Part shown: one piece after another, positions 9,120 through 18,862 of the stretch
Numbering within the stretch: the first letter of the stretch is position 1
Layout of the letters: each line of letters begins with the position of its first letter
NCBI GenBank assembly: GCA_027484445.1
Contig: JAIXSY010000013.1
Span: forward strand, 49,210 to 113,209
Reading direction: 5' to 3'
DNA: 64,000 nt
From: Verrucomicrobiaceae bacterium
GTDB taxonomy: Bacteria > Verrucomicrobiota > Verrucomicrobiia > Verrucomicrobiales > Verrucomicrobiaceae
Position numbers and translations under genes: made by a program
The notes under the pieces: generated by a model
Databases searched by the model: none
What the model was told of the DNA's origin: nothing
The model's input: the letters and a program-made list of their open reading frames with translations, nothing else

Positions 9120-10457
9120 TTAGGCCATGCCGTCGATCTTTTCCCCTTCGCTGCGCGCGATGATCACTGCGCCGACGGTATCTCCGAACACGTTCACCGT
9201 GGTGCGGGCCATGTCGAGCGGGCGGTCGATGGTCAGAATGAGGCCGAGGCTGGCCTTGATGGCATCCTCACTGAAGCCCGCGTTTTGCATGATGATGATG
9301 ATGGCCACGAGGCTGGCGGCGGGGATGCCTGCCACGCCGATGCTGGAGACAAGGGCTAGCAGAACGACGATGAACTGCTGCGACAGAGACAGATCGATGC
9401 CCAGCACCTGTGCAGCGAAGACCACGACCACGCATTCGTAGAGGGCTGTGCCGTTCATGTTCACCGTGGCTCCTAGCGGGATGACGAAGCTGGCCACGCG
9501 CTCACTGACCTTCGATTCTTCCTGGATGCAGCGCATCGTGACAGGAATCGTCGCGGTGGATGAGGCGGTGGAAAAGGACATCAGCAGCGAGTCGCGCATG
9601 TTGCGGAAATGCCGCCAGGGGGAGATGCCAGCGAACATGCGGATGACGAGGGGCAGAATGACCAGCGTGTGAAACAGCAGTGCGCCGAACACGGTCAGCA
9701 CATAGGGCACGAGGTTCTTCAGCACACTGACGCCGACATTGGCGATGGCGGGAACGACGAGGCAAAAGACGGCGTAGGGGGTGAACCTCATGACCCAGGT
9801 GGTGATCAGCGTCATGACATCCGTCAGTTGGTTAAAGGTGTCTTGCAGGGCCTTGGGTGGGCCATTGGGCACCAGCACCATGGCCACGGCGAAGAGGATG
9901 CTGAAGAAAATGATGGCTAGCAGATCGCCCTGCGCACAGGCCTCAATCACGTTGGTGGGAATGGCGCGGCGGATGATGTCCAGCAGCGAGGCTGCGCCGC
10001 CACTGGCTTCTTTCATGGCCTCGCCCACTTCACTGGCCCCATGGCTGTTCAGCGCGGCATCCATCGCCGCTTTCAGGGTGGGATTCGGGGCACCATCGGT
10101 CAGGCCGGGCTGGATCAGGTTCACAAAGAGCAGGCCCACGCACACAGCCACCAAACTGCCGATGACATAGTAGGCCCAGGTCTTCAGCCCCATGCGGGCA
10201 AAGCCATCCAGCGACTTCAGGCCTGCGATGCCGCTGATGATGCTGGCCACCACGAGTGGCACGATGACCATCTTCAACCCACGCAGGAAAAGATCAGACA
10301 CAAAGCGACAGGCCTCCAGCACGGTGCCTGTCCACGCAGCGGGTTCGCCTTCCACCGGTACGGTGAAGGGCTGCAGGATCACGCCCGCGACGATCCCTGC
10401 GACCAGGGCGATGACGATGGGCCAGTGGTGACCATGGGAGGAGGAAGGGGAAGACAT
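9120..10457 (-). CDS. Dicarboxylate/amino acid:cation symporter (DAACS family)
   Basis: This 445-residue polytopic protein has the landmarks of the GltP/DctA family: a Ser-rich re-entrant loop (MSFSTASSTATIPVTM), the NMNGTALYE metal/substrate motif in helix 7, the GVAGIPAAS loop and the C-terminal DRPLDMARTTVNVFGD. These residues bind substrate carboxylates and Na+ or H+. The ATG at 10457 is used; the longer frame starts at a GTG in the intergenic region. A long extracytoplasmic loop around residues 110-150 is Gly/Ala-rich. Whether it carries glutamate or C4-dicarboxylates cannot be decided here. Confidence 0.93.
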   Translation of the reverse strand: MSSPSSSHGHHWPIVIALVAGIVAGVILQPFTVPVEGEPAAWTGTVLEACRFVSDLFLRGLKMVIVPLVVASIISGIAGLKSLDGFARMGLKTWAYYVIGSLVAVCVGLLFVNLIQPGLTDGAPNPTLKAAMDAALNSHGASEVGEAMKEASGGAASLLDIIRRAIPTNVIEACAQGDLLAIIFFSILFAVAMVLVPNGPPKALQDTFNQLTDVMTLITTWVMRFTPYAVFCLVVPAIANVGVSVLKNLVPYVLTVFGALLFHTLVILPLVIRMFAGISPWRHFRNMRDSLLMSFSTASSTATIPVTMRCIQEESKVSERVASFVIPLGATVNMNGTALYECVVVVFAAQVLGIDLSLSQQFIVVLLALVSSIGVAGIPAASLVAIIIIMQNAGFSEDAIKASLGLILTIDRPLDMARTTVNVFGDTVGAVIIARSEGEKIDGMA

Positions 10458-10565
10458 GGGGCTCGTTATGCCGGGTGGCACCTCTCACGGCAAGAGCAGA
10501 ATCCGTGCGCGCTTCCTCGCCAAAACAGGCGAGGCAGCTCCCGCGTGCTTCGTGTGCCCTTCCAC

Positions 10566-11600
10566 TCAGCCGATTTCCACCTTGCCGTCCGGGCGTTTGA
10601 CGAAGCGATGCAGCAACTGGCCGTCCACGCCGTGGTGGGAAAAGGTCATGGCCTGCGCGGTCACGCTCAGGTGGGTAAAGCCATGCACATCCTTGCCGTA
10701 GGGCATGGTCCGCTCGGCGTGCTCTAGCTTGCGCGTGCGTGCCCCGCCGCCACCGGAGAGGATGTGAGAGGTGAAGCGCCCCTCCATCTCCAGGTGCTGG
10801 AGATCGTGGTCGTGACCACAGAGGTAGGCGTGGACCTTGTGCTCCTGCATCATCGGCTCCCAGGCTTCCAGCAGGGCCTGGGTATCGCCATGATCGCCAT
10901 TCGAATACAGGGGGTGATGCGCCACCACCAGCGTGAAGGGGGCGCGCGGCTTCAGCAGCTCCGCTTTCAGCCATGCATTCTGGGCGATGACCTCTTTTCC
11001 GTCCAAGGAAGCGCGGGTGTATTTCTTGGTCTTGGAGTCTTTGCCGCTGACCTCGCGCAGGTTGCTGTCCAGGAAGAGCACGGTGAGCAGGCTGCCGAAG
11101 TCTTGGCGGTAATGCTTGGCGGGCATCCGCCAGCGCACGCCGGGCTTTTGTGCGTAGGCCAGCTGGGCCTTCTCACCACCCATGTTGTCATGGTAGTCAT
11201 GGTTCCCCAGCACGGCATACATGGGGAATCCAAAGACAGCCTCCGGGTACATGTCCTCGATCTCCTTCTTCCAGCGAGGAGAGTCGGCGGTGAAGGGGGA
11301 GGCCTCCTTGCCTTTGATGACCTTGCCGTTCACCACGACGGGATGGGAGGCACCGTAAAAGTTGTCGCCTAGCAGCAGCAGTGCCTCCGGTTTCAGGCGG
11401 GTTTTGGCCAGGAAGTCCTGCATCGCCAGGGACACGGCCTTTTGATCACTGCCACCCGTGCCAAAGTCACCGATGGCCAGGAAGTGCAGGCCGTCCTGGG
11501 TCACCTGGGCTTGCGTTTGGCGGGACAGGTTCATCCCCAGAGCTGCGCTGGAGCAAAAGAGAGTTTGAAGGGCGCGGCGACGGTTGATCGGGGGATTCAT
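10566..11600 (-). CDS. Exported metallophosphatase (purple acid phosphatase-like)
   Basis: This 344-residue calcineurin-like phosphoesterase has an N-terminal Tat-like signal (NRRRALQTLFCSSAALG). The metal-binding blocks are in order: GDFG (GD), LLLGDNFY (GDN), VLGNHDYHD (GNHD), AHHPLYSNGDHGD (H) and CGHDHDLQH (GHDH). The layout fits the tartrate-resistant acid phosphatase-like branch, which hydrolyses phosphomonoesters outside the cytoplasm. It is followed on the same strand by the symporter after about 108 bp, and preceded by the D-threonine-aldolase-like gene, so co-transcription is possible. Confidence 0.88.
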   Translation of the reverse strand: MNPPINRRRALQTLFCSSAALGMNLSRQTQAQVTQDGLHFLAIGDFGTGGSDQKAVSLAMQDFLAKTRLKPEALLLLGDNFYGASHPVVVNGKVIKGKEASPFTADSPRWKKEIEDMYPEAVFGFPMYAVLGNHDYHDNMGGEKAQLAYAQKPGVRWRMPAKHYRQDFGSLLTVLFLDSNLREVSGKDSKTKKYTRASLDGKEVIAQNAWLKAELLKPRAPFTLVVAHHPLYSNGDHGDTQALLEAWEPMMQEHKVHAYLCGHDHDLQHLEMEGRFTSHILSGGGGARTRKLEHAERTMPYGKDVHGFTHLSVTAQAMTFSHHGVDGQLLHRFVKRPDGKVEIG

Positions 11601-11621
11601 GGTTGTTGGCGGAAACGTCAC

Positions 11622-12755
11622 TCAGACCGTGATCTTGCGATTGCGTGCCGTGATGGGCCAGGTCTGCCTGGCGCGATAGCCCTGCACCACGACAGCCTCG
11701 CCATGCATGGAGACGGTGGGGCAGACGTGGCGTGGGATGCCATGCAGCGTTTGGCCGATGGTGAACTCGTGTGCGCGGTCGGTTTCCAGCACCAGATGCT
11801 CCTCACTCTGCATCACGGCTGTGGCATCGGGCAGTTCCTCAAAGCGCACGCGCGGGTGTGGGTTTTCGGGGGCCACCGACTTGTGCCCCAGGTCCAGCGT
11901 CAGTCGGTTTGGGCCGGGCTTGCTGATCACGCGGGCCAGCAGCACCGCCGCAGGCAAAAAAGGCAGGTCCGGGTAGCGGTCGCCATAGCCAAAGTCCCAC
12001 AGCACCGTGGTGCCGGGGCTGCATGTGCGGTCGGGGTGGCGGGCATGCAGGGCAAAGGTCGGTGAGCCACCGGTCAGGAATTCGCGCAGGATCACGCCGT
12101 CGCCTTCCAGCTTCGCTTTGAAGGCCAGCACTGGAGCCAAGGCCGCCGTGCATTGCTCCGCGCGCGTGGCCAGATCCGCATCGTGCACGTGGCCATCGTA
12201 GGCGTGCAGGCCACGCAGCAGCAGGCGCGGCGTGTCCTTGATGACATGCACCAGGAAGTCCGCTGCCTGACCGGGGGCAATGCCCGTGCGGCCCATGCCA
12301 CAGTCCAGCTCCAGAAAGACACCCAGATCCACGCCATGCTGCTGCGCAGCAGAGGCGAGCACGCGGATCGTCTCCTCGTCATCGACGACGCTGGAAAACT
12401 GAGTGGCCGGATACTTCAGCGCCAGTTCAGCCAGTCGATGCCCATTCGGCCCCACGCAGGGCATGGCCAGCAGGACATCCGGCGCACCCGCCATCGCGCA
12501 CATCTCAGCCTCGGCTAGGGTGGAGGTCTTGTAGCGGGTGATGCCCAGCTCCAGCTGCCGCTGCACCAGAGGCAGCAGCTTGTGCGTCTTCACGTGCGGG
12601 CGCAGGTGCTCCGGCCCGCCGGCGATCTCGATCATCTTCTGCAGGTTGTGCTCGATCCGCTCTTGGATCAGCAGCAGCGCAGGCGAGGCGATCTCGGCCT
12701 CATTTTCGACAAAAAACCAGGCGTGGGGAGCAGGGAGGTGGTTCACGTGGGTCAT
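11622..12755 (-). CDS. D-threonine aldolase / D-serine dehydratase-like PLP enzyme
   Basis: This 377-residue protein has an alanine-racemase-type N-terminal barrel: the PLP lysine lies in LRPHVKTHK, followed by YKTSTLAEAEMCAMAG, GVFLELDCGMGRTGI and LRGLHAYDGHVHD. A C-terminal metal-binding domain of the DSD1/DTA type contains CPTVSMHGEAVVV, with H and C in the positions expected for metal ligands. The family cleaves D-3-hydroxyamino acids or dehydrates D-serine using PLP and a divalent metal. ATG 12755 is used because the upstream in-frame extension is Arg/Ser-rich and overlaps the neighbouring gene. It is grouped with a transporter (AEC) just upstream. Confidence 0.85.
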   Translation of the reverse strand: MTHVNHLPAPHAWFFVENEAEIASPALLLIQERIEHNLQKMIEIAGGPEHLRPHVKTHKLLPLVQRQLELGITRYKTSTLAEAEMCAMAGAPDVLLAMPCVGPNGHRLAELALKYPATQFSSVVDDEETIRVLASAAQQHGVDLGVFLELDCGMGRTGIAPGQAADFLVHVIKDTPRLLLRGLHAYDGHVHDADLATRAEQCTAALAPVLAFKAKLEGDGVILREFLTGGSPTFALHARHPDRTCSPGTTVLWDFGYGDRYPDLPFLPAAVLLARVISKPGPNRLTLDLGHKSVAPENPHPRVRFEELPDATAVMQSEEHLVLETDRAHEFTIGQTLHGIPRHVCPTVSMHGEAVVVQGYRARQTWPITARNRKITV

Positions 12756-12783
12756 CTCAACAGAAGCGCTCAGGAATGCAAGA

Positions 12784-13725
12784 TCACACCCCGACAAACC
12801 GCAGCGCCCAGGCGATGACCAGCGGCGTGGTGCCGATGCTGACCAGTGTCGTGGAAAGCACGCACTGCACCGCTGTCGAAGCATGGCCGCCGTAATGGCG
12901 CGCGATCATGATGCTGAACACGGCGCTGGGCATGGCACCCTGGACGATCAAGATGCGCTTCAGCTCCACCGACAGCGGCAGCAGCCAGGCGGCGGCCAGG
13001 AAGGCCAGCGGGATCACCCCCAGCCGCAGCAGAGGGGAAAGCAGTGACACCGACCAGCGCATCTTTTCCTGCCCCCAGATGTCGGCGATGGAGGCCCCAA
13101 TGACCAGCACGGCCAGCGGCACCGCGCAGGCACCGATCATGCTGCACGTGCGGTGCGCCACCTCGGGCACGTAGGCGTGCAGGCCGGTGAAGTTCAGCAG
13201 CAGGGAAAACAGGATGGTCAGCACGGGGGGATTCAGCGCCAGCTTCCACGGCGCATTCCCCAGGCCAGTCAGCAGACCCACGCCCGCCGTCCAGCAGGCC
13301 AATTCCACCCCCAGGGTGAAGGTGAAAAGCACCCCCAGCGTGCCTTTGTCTGGAAACAAGGCGGTGACAATCGGGATGGCCACAAAGCCGTAGTTTTGCA
13401 GCCCGGTGGAGACGGCAAAGCTGCGCCTGCCCTCGTGATTTTTCAGCCCGATCAGCGGCGCGGCAAAGTAGGCCAGGGCAATGCCCAGCGCCACCAGACC
13501 GTAGCCCAGGCCAGCGGCCACCACGACTGGCAGCGGGTGCATCACAGCCTCATTGCCCACCACACGTTCCAGGATCAGGCAGGGGGTCAGCAGCGTCACA
13601 CACAGCCGCATGGCTCCCGCGTCCACCTCTTGCGTCAGCAGGCTTCGCTTCCGCATCACAAAACCCGCCGCCATGGTCAGATAGACCGGCATGATGACGG
13701 TGAGAATGCTGGCAAAATCGAGCAT
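12784..13725 (-). CDS. AEC (auxin efflux carrier) family transporter
   Basis: This 313-residue protein has about ten helices and the two-halved AEC fold. Family features are LLTPCLILERVV in the first half, GLQNYGFVAIPIV (the Asn-containing break) and PSAVFSIMIARHYGG in the second half. Bacterial members export or exchange small organic acids such as malate. It lies 28 bp upstream of the PLP enzyme on the same strand, so the two may form an operon. Confidence 0.85.
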   Translation of the reverse strand: MLDFASILTVIMPVYLTMAAGFVMRKRSLLTQEVDAGAMRLCVTLLTPCLILERVVGNEAVMHPLPVVVAAGLGYGLVALGIALAYFAAPLIGLKNHEGRRSFAVSTGLQNYGFVAIPIVTALFPDKGTLGVLFTFTLGVELACWTAGVGLLTGLGNAPWKLALNPPVLTILFSLLLNFTGLHAYVPEVAHRTCSMIGACAVPLAVLVIGASIADIWGQEKMRWSVSLLSPLLRLGVIPLAFLAAAWLLPLSVELKRILIVQGAMPSAVFSIMIARHYGGHASTAVQCVLSTTLVSIGTTPLVIAWALRFVGV

Positions 13726-13816
13726 GAAGGTGGGGGGAGACTTCTGCTGCTACTAGGTCGGGTTCAGGTGCCTGCCAAGGAACTTGTTAGCGCCCATTTT
13801 GGCTAGGCCTGAGGGT

Positions 13817-15943
13817 TCAGCGCTTCATCTGCCAGAGGATGAAGGCCATCTCCTCTGCCGTCTCGTGCAGGTGCTCGTAGCGGCCAGATTTGCCACCATG
13901 ACCCGCGCCCATGTTGGTTTTCAGCAGCAGCAGGTTCGTGTCCGTCTTCATCGCACGCAGCTTGGCCACCATCTTGGCAGGTTCCCAATACGTCACGCGC
14001 GGGTCATTCAGCCCAGCGGTGAACAGCAGCGGTGGGTAGGCCTGCGCGCGCACTTGATCATAGGGGCTGTAGCTGCGGATGAATTCAAACGCGGCCTTGT
14101 CCGTGATGGGGTTGCCCCACTCGGGCCATTCGCCTGGCGTCAGGGGCAGCTCCGCGTCCAGCATCGTGTTCAGCACATCGACAAAGGCCACATGCGCCAC
14201 CACGGCACCGAAGAGCTCTGGGGCTTGATTGATCACCGCGCCCATCAGCTCACCGCCAGCACTGCCGCCGCTAGCGCTGATTTGGCCCTGCGCCGTGTAG
14301 CCGCGCTGGATCAGTCCACGCGCCACATCCACGAAGTCATTGAAGGTATTCGTGCGCTTTTGCAGCTTGCCATCCAGGTACCACTGGTAGCCCAGGTCAT
14401 CCCCACCGCGGATGTGGGCCAAAGCATACGCGTAGCCGCGATCCACCAGGGAGAGCCGACTCGTGCTGAAGTCAGGCGGCGTCGCATGGCCGTACGCCCC
14501 ATACGCGTAAAGGTGCAGCGGGCGGCTGCCATCGCGGGGAAAGTCCTTTTTCATCAAAACGGACACCGGCACCAGCACGCCATCACGCGCGGGGATCATC
14601 AGGCGCTCGGTCACATACTGGCTGGCATCGTAGCCGCTCGGGATCTGCTGCACCTTCAGTGTCTCCAGCCGCTTCTCCGCCAAGTGGTAGTCATAGTCCG
14701 TCGCTGGCGTCACCATCGACTCGTAGTCGATCCGCAGCCGGTCGGTGGCATACTCGGGATTGGCCGCCAAGCCTGCGGTGTAGCTTGACTCAGGAAAAAC
14801 GATGGGCTCCGCCACCCGTGGTGCGTCATACCGGCGGATCTCGATCTGATCCAGCCCATCGATCCGCCCTTCGGTGACAAAGAAATCCCGAAAGAGCGCG
14901 ATGTCTGTCAGGTAATGCCGATCTGAGCCCGGGATCAGCGTCGTCCACACGCCCGGCTGCTCCAGGCTCGCCGTGGCGATGCGGAAGTTCACGTGCTCGT
15001 CATTCGTGTGGATGTACAGCACGCCATCCCGCACATCCACATCATACTCCCGCCCCACCTGGCGCGGGCTGACCAGGATCGGCTCAGCCAGCGGGTTCGC
15101 CGTCGGGATCAGGCGCACCTCGCTCGTCACTTGGTCGCCCGTGCCCAGGATGATCCAGTCCTCCTGCGTGCTCAGGTCCACATCGCAGCTGAAGCCGATG
15201 TCGGGCTCTTGGTAGATCCGCTTCGCCTGCTTCACATCCTCTCCGAGGCGATGGTAATGGATGTTGTCCGTGCGCCAGTTGTCGTTGGCGTAACCAAACA
15301 CGAGCCCACGGCTATCTGCGCTCCACACCAGGCTAGACAGCGTGCCGGGGATCACATCCGGCAGCTCGCGCATCGTCTCCAGATCGCGGAAATGCACCTC
15401 AAAGCGCTCCGAGCCATCGTCATCGTAGGCGTAAGCCATCAGCTTCCCATCCGGGCTGATCACCAGATCGCCGAGCTGGAAGTACTCCTTGCCCTTTGCC
15501 AGTTCATTTTGGTCCAGGATCAGCTGGTCTGGCCCACCGCTGGCGAGTCGGCGGTAGTGGCGGCGATACTGGGAGCCTTCCGTAAACGTGGACCAGTAGA
15601 GCCAGTCGCCGTCTTTCACCGGCACAGAGCTATCGTCCTCCTGCACCCGCCCCTTCAGCTCCTGGAAAAGCGCATCCACCAGGGGCTGCTGCGCCTTCAT
15701 GTTCGCCTCAAAGTAGCGGTTCTCCGCCTTCAGGTAGTCCAGGATCGCCTTGTCCTTCACCTTCGGATAGCCTGGATCGCGCAGCCAGTGCCACGGGTCC
15801 TCGATCGTGATGCCATGGTGGGTGAAAGAGTGCGGGCGAGGGGCGGCGAGCGGGGGAGTCATGGTCGGAGCCGCAGGCTGACCCAGCGCGCTGGCCACTG
15901 AGGCCAGAACGGTGAGCCAAACCCAGGCGGTGAGGGGGTTCAT
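13817..15943 (-). CDS. S9 prolyl oligopeptidase family serine peptidase (oligopeptidase B-like), exported
   Basis: This 708-residue protein has a signal peptide (residues 1-21, ending ASALGQ), a seven-bladed propeller (about 80-430) and a C-terminal alpha/beta-hydrolase domain. The catalytic Ser lies in ASGGSAGGELMG, the Asp in GLNDPRVTYWEP and the His in NMGAGHGGKSGR. The WHWLRDPGYPKV start and the length fit the protease II (PtrB) branch, which cuts after basic residues in short peptides. The signal sequence places it outside the cytoplasm, unlike E. coli PtrB. It is divergent from the sensor kinase gene; the 108-bp gap probably contains both promoters. Confidence 0.92.
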   Translation of the reverse strand: MNPLTAWVWLTVLASVASALGQPAAPTMTPPLAAPRPHSFTHHGITIEDPWHWLRDPGYPKVKDKAILDYLKAENRYFEANMKAQQPLVDALFQELKGRVQEDDSSVPVKDGDWLYWSTFTEGSQYRRHYRRLASGGPDQLILDQNELAKGKEYFQLGDLVISPDGKLMAYAYDDDGSERFEVHFRDLETMRELPDVIPGTLSSLVWSADSRGLVFGYANDNWRTDNIHYHRLGEDVKQAKRIYQEPDIGFSCDVDLSTQEDWIILGTGDQVTSEVRLIPTANPLAEPILVSPRQVGREYDVDVRDGVLYIHTNDEHVNFRIATASLEQPGVWTTLIPGSDRHYLTDIALFRDFFVTEGRIDGLDQIEIRRYDAPRVAEPIVFPESSYTAGLAANPEYATDRLRIDYESMVTPATDYDYHLAEKRLETLKVQQIPSGYDASQYVTERLMIPARDGVLVPVSVLMKKDFPRDGSRPLHLYAYGAYGHATPPDFSTSRLSLVDRGYAYALAHIRGGDDLGYQWYLDGKLQKRTNTFNDFVDVARGLIQRGYTAQGQISASGGSAGGELMGAVINQAPELFGAVVAHVAFVDVLNTMLDAELPLTPGEWPEWGNPITDKAAFEFIRSYSPYDQVRAQAYPPLLFTAGLNDPRVTYWEPAKMVAKLRAMKTDTNLLLLKTNMGAGHGGKSGRYEHLHETAEEMAFILWQMKR

Positions 15944-16051
15944 GTCTTGCTTTCTAGGCCGCTATCCGCCTCGGATCAATCTCCATCCCCTGAACATGCG
16001 ATGTGACATCGCAGGCACGGCGGTTATGGTTCCCACTTCTTCCTTCCTTGC

Positions 16052-18049
16052 ATGAAATCGGCCCTCCCGCTCCTGGTGCTCGCTGCCCTGCCGTTGTGGG
16101 CCGCAGACCCCACCCCGTGGTGGGAGCGCATGGCCTTTTGGGCCTGGGGAGACTACCAGCGGCTCGAGGGCGAACTCGCCCGCACCGATGCTGCGCTCGC
16201 CGGCCTGGCCGAGCTCGCGCTGGTGAACAGCTGCATCCGCGTCGGCCTGAAGACCGGCTACACCACGGAGGAAGACGTGCGCTGGATCGAACTCACGCTC
16301 AAAGAGACCACCACGGCCGATACCGTCGTGCTCGTCCCGCCCCTGGCCAAGGGGGCCAATGCCGTCGTCGCTGGGTATGGCTTTCCTGTTCGGTTCAAGG
16401 TCGAGGTCTTTGACGAGGCTGGCGTCTCCCAGGTCGTCATGGATCGCACCCAGGCCGATTTCCCCAATCCCGGCTGCTTTCCCGTCGTCGTCCGCTTTTC
16501 CCCACGCCCCATTCTCAAAGTCCGCCTGACTGCCACCGAGCCCTGGACGGCAGATGGCCCTGAGGTGCTGGCGCTGGCAGAGATGATGGTCATGGCAGCC
16601 CATCGCAATGTCGCCCTCGAAGCTCGGGTGGACAGCTCCAGCTCGCGCAATGCCCCCCGCGCCTGGACACGGGCGAACCTCACGGACATGATCACCCCCC
16701 TCGGCCTGCCCCAGGCTCCCCAGGCAGGCGGCATGCCCGGCTTTCACAGCGCCGTCGCCGCCCGGGCAGAGGAGGTGAAATGGATCACCCTGGAGCTGCC
16801 AGAGCCCGCCACGCTGGATGAAGTCCGCCTCGTCCCCGTACGCTTGCGCGAGGTTCCGCTCTGGTTCGACTACGGCTTCCCCGTCACCTACAAGGTCGAA
16901 GCCGCCCTGACGCCCGATTTTAGCGAGGCCATCGTCCTCCACCGTGTCACCGACCGTTTTCAGCCCTCTCCCGGCATGAACTGGGTCAGCATCCCCGCCG
17001 GGCGCACGCCCATCCGTTACCTCCGCCTCACCGCCACCCAGCTCTGGTATCGGCGGGGAGATTACGTGCTGGCCCTGGCCGAGATCCAGGCCATGAAAGA
17101 CGGCCAAAACCTCGCCGCCCGTGGCACCTTCACCAGCAGCGATGAACTCACCGAGGCAGAAGGCCGCCGCTGGAGCCTCCGCGCCTTGGCGGATGGCCTC
17201 ACCGAAAATGGCCGCCTGCTGGAGCTGCCAGAGTGGTTCGCCCAGCTCGAGCAGCGCCGCGAGCTCGAGGCCGCCCGCGTCCATCTGCTTAGCGAGCGCA
17301 CCGCCCTCGCCCAGCGTTCCCAGCATCAGCTCATCTCCGGCAGCGTCGGTGGCCTCGGCAGCATGGCCCTCGCCCTCGGCTTCCTCCTTGTCCGGCAAAA
17401 TCGCCAGCGCCGCCGCGAGACCCAGCGTCTCCGGGACAAACTCGCCCGCGACCTGCACGACGAGATCGGCTCGAACCTCGGCAGCATCACCCTCCTCTGC
17501 TCCTTCGCCAGTCAGCCCGATGTCCCCCTCGCCGCCATTCGTGCAGACATCGCTGAAATCGGCCGTGTCGCCGAAGAGACCGCCGACTCCATGCGCGACA
17601 TGGTGGACCTGCTCGGCTCCCGCAGCCGTGCCGAGGGCGGGCAGTCCTGGCTCGAAGTCCTCCGCCGCCTCACCGAGCGTCTCCTGCGTGGCCTCACCCT
17701 CGACTGCGCCCTTCCTGCCGAGCCCCTCACTGAGGAGCCTGACCTCGAGACCCGGCGTGAGCTCTACCTCTTCTGCAAAGAAGTCCTCCACAACATCGCC
17801 CGCCACGCCCGCGCCAGCCGCGTCCGCTTTTACCTCACCCCCACGCGTGAAGGCCTGCGCGTCGAGATCCGCGACAACGGCATCGGCTTCGACCCCGCCC
17901 AGATCTCCTCAGGCAATGGCCTGGGCAACCTGCGCGAGCGCGCCGCAGCCATGAGCGCCCAGATGAAACTCACCTCCACCCCTGGCCGAGGCACCTACAT
18001 CACCCTCGACCTCCCGCGCAATCCCCGCTGGCCCGCCGCCTCTCCATGA
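16052..18049 (+). CDS. Sensor histidine kinase with two discoidin-like extracytoplasmic domains (HisKA_3)
   Basis: This 665-residue protein has a signal peptide (1-18). Two related beta-sandwich-like domains (about 45-190 and 215-365) follow, each with a W.(T/E)L(E/K)L...DTV.LVP-type block and a YGFPVTYKVE-type block. A coiled segment, one transmembrane helix (about 425-445) and a NarX-type kinase core complete it: RDLHDEIGSNLGS with the phospho-acceptor His near residue 471, and ATPase motifs NIARHARAS, DNGIGFDP and GNGLGNLRERAAAM. The paired outer domains resemble F5/8 (discoidin) modules that often bind carbohydrates, so polysaccharide sensing is plausible inference. The stop overlaps the response-regulator start (ATGA). 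Confidence 0.88.
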   Translation: MKSALPLLVLAALPLWAADPTPWWERMAFWAWGDYQRLEGELARTDAALAGLAELALVNSCIRVGLKTGYTTEEDVRWIELTLKETTTADTVVLVPPLAKGANAVVAGYGFPVRFKVEVFDEAGVSQVVMDRTQADFPNPGCFPVVVRFSPRPILKVRLTATEPWTADGPEVLALAEMMVMAAHRNVALEARVDSSSSRNAPRAWTRANLTDMITPLGLPQAPQAGGMPGFHSAVAARAEEVKWITLELPEPATLDEVRLVPVRLREVPLWFDYGFPVTYKVEAALTPDFSEAIVLHRVTDRFQPSPGMNWVSIPAGRTPIRYLRLTATQLWYRRGDYVLALAEIQAMKDGQNLAARGTFTSSDELTEAEGRRWSLRALADGLTENGRLLELPEWFAQLEQRRELEAARVHLLSERTALAQRSQHQLISGSVGGLGSMALALGFLLVRQNRQRRRETQRLRDKLARDLHDEIGSNLGSITLLCSFASQPDVPLAAIRADIAEIGRVAEETADSMRDMVDLLGSRSRAEGGQSWLEVLRRLTERLLRGLTLDCALPAEPLTEEPDLETRRELYLFCKEVLHNIARHARASRVRFYLTPTREGLRVEIRDNGIGFDPAQISSGNGLGNLRERAAAMSAQMKLTSTPGRGTYITLDLPRNPRWPAASP

Positions 18050-18702
18050 ACGCCCCTCCTCTCATCCAGGTCTGGATCGTCGAAGATCACGATACCTTTC
18101 GCCGCTCCCTTCAGCGCCTTTGCACGCCCGAGCGTGGCCTCGCCCCCGCCCAGGTCTTTGCCAATGCCGAGACCATGCTCGCCTCCCTCCGCCTCCAGGG
18201 CCGTCAGCCGCCCGATGTCCTTTTGCTCGATGTCGGTCTGCCCGGTCGCAGCGGCCTCGAAATCATTGGCGAGGTCCATCAAAAAGCCCCCGGCTGCCGC
18301 ATCGTCATCCTCACCGTCTTTGAGGACGAAACCAAAATCGGCCAGGCCATCAGCGCCGGGGCCTGCGGCTACCTCCTGAAAACCTCCCGCGCTGAAGAAG
18401 TCGCCGCCGCCGTGGTCGAGGCCCACCAAGGCGGCTCCCCCATGTCGCCCAAGGTCGCCTCCAGCGTCGTCAAAATGCTCGCCCGCCTCACCAAGCCTGC
18501 CGGGCCCCCCGTCTCCCTCTCCCCGCGCGAGCGCGATCTGCTCGCCCTGCTCGTCGAAGGCCTCACCGCCAAAGAAATCGCCGACCGCATGAGCGTCAGC
18601 ATCCACACCACCAGCACCCACACGCGGAATCTCTTCTTCAAGCTCGGCGTTCACAGCCGCGCCGCCGCCGTCGCCCGTGCGCTCAAAGAACGCCTCGTTT
18701 GA
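18046..18702 (+). CDS. NarL/LuxR-family response regulator
   Basis: This 218-residue protein has a receiver domain (VEDHDTFRRSL; phospho-acceptor Asp in VLLLDVGLPG; switch segment VILTVFEDE; Lys in GYLLKTS) and a C-terminal LuxR helix-turn-helix (LSPRERDLLALLVEGLTAKEIADRMSVS). The ATGA overlap with the kinase gene makes it the cognate partner. Its targets are not identifiable; the next genes downstream (TIGR02597 and PEP-CTERM proteins) are candidates only by proximity. Confidence 0.93.
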   Translation: MNAPPLIQVWIVEDHDTFRRSLQRLCTPERGLAPAQVFANAETMLASLRLQGRQPPDVLLLDVGLPGRSGLEIIGEVHQKAPGCRIVILTVFEDETKIGQAISAGACGYLLKTSRAEEVAAAVVEAHQGGSPMSPKVASSVVKMLARLTKPAGPPVSLSPRERDLLALLVEGLTAKEIADRMSVSIHTTSTHTRNLFFKLGVHSRAAAVARALKERLV

Positions 18703-18774
18703 CCTCGCCCCCCCCACCCGCCCTGGCACTCTTGGTGAAAAAAGCTGCCTCCAGCCCCCCATCTATACAAACCC

Positions 18775-18818
18775 TTGACAAAAAGGGTCTTGTGAAACGC
18801 CTCATTATTTCGATAATG
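18775..18818 (+). promoter_or_regulatory. Possible promoter/operator region of the TIGR02597 gene
   Basis: A TTGACA hexamer at 18775-18780 is followed 22 bases later by a small inverted repeat CATTAT-TTCG-ATAATG (18803-18818). A good -10 hexamer at 17-bp spacing is not seen, so the promoter call is weak; the inverted repeat could be an operator. Confidence 0.3.
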
Positions 18819-18862
18819 CATTGGAAATAAGGAACAATTCCTTCTACAACGCCAATCGAGCC

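Noticed and set aside
15962..17806. 614-residue minus-strand frame antisense to the sensor kinase
   Set aside because: The plus strand has clear kinase motifs, a signal peptide and coupling to the regulator; the antisense frame is Gly/Glu-rich low-complexity translation caused by high GC3.
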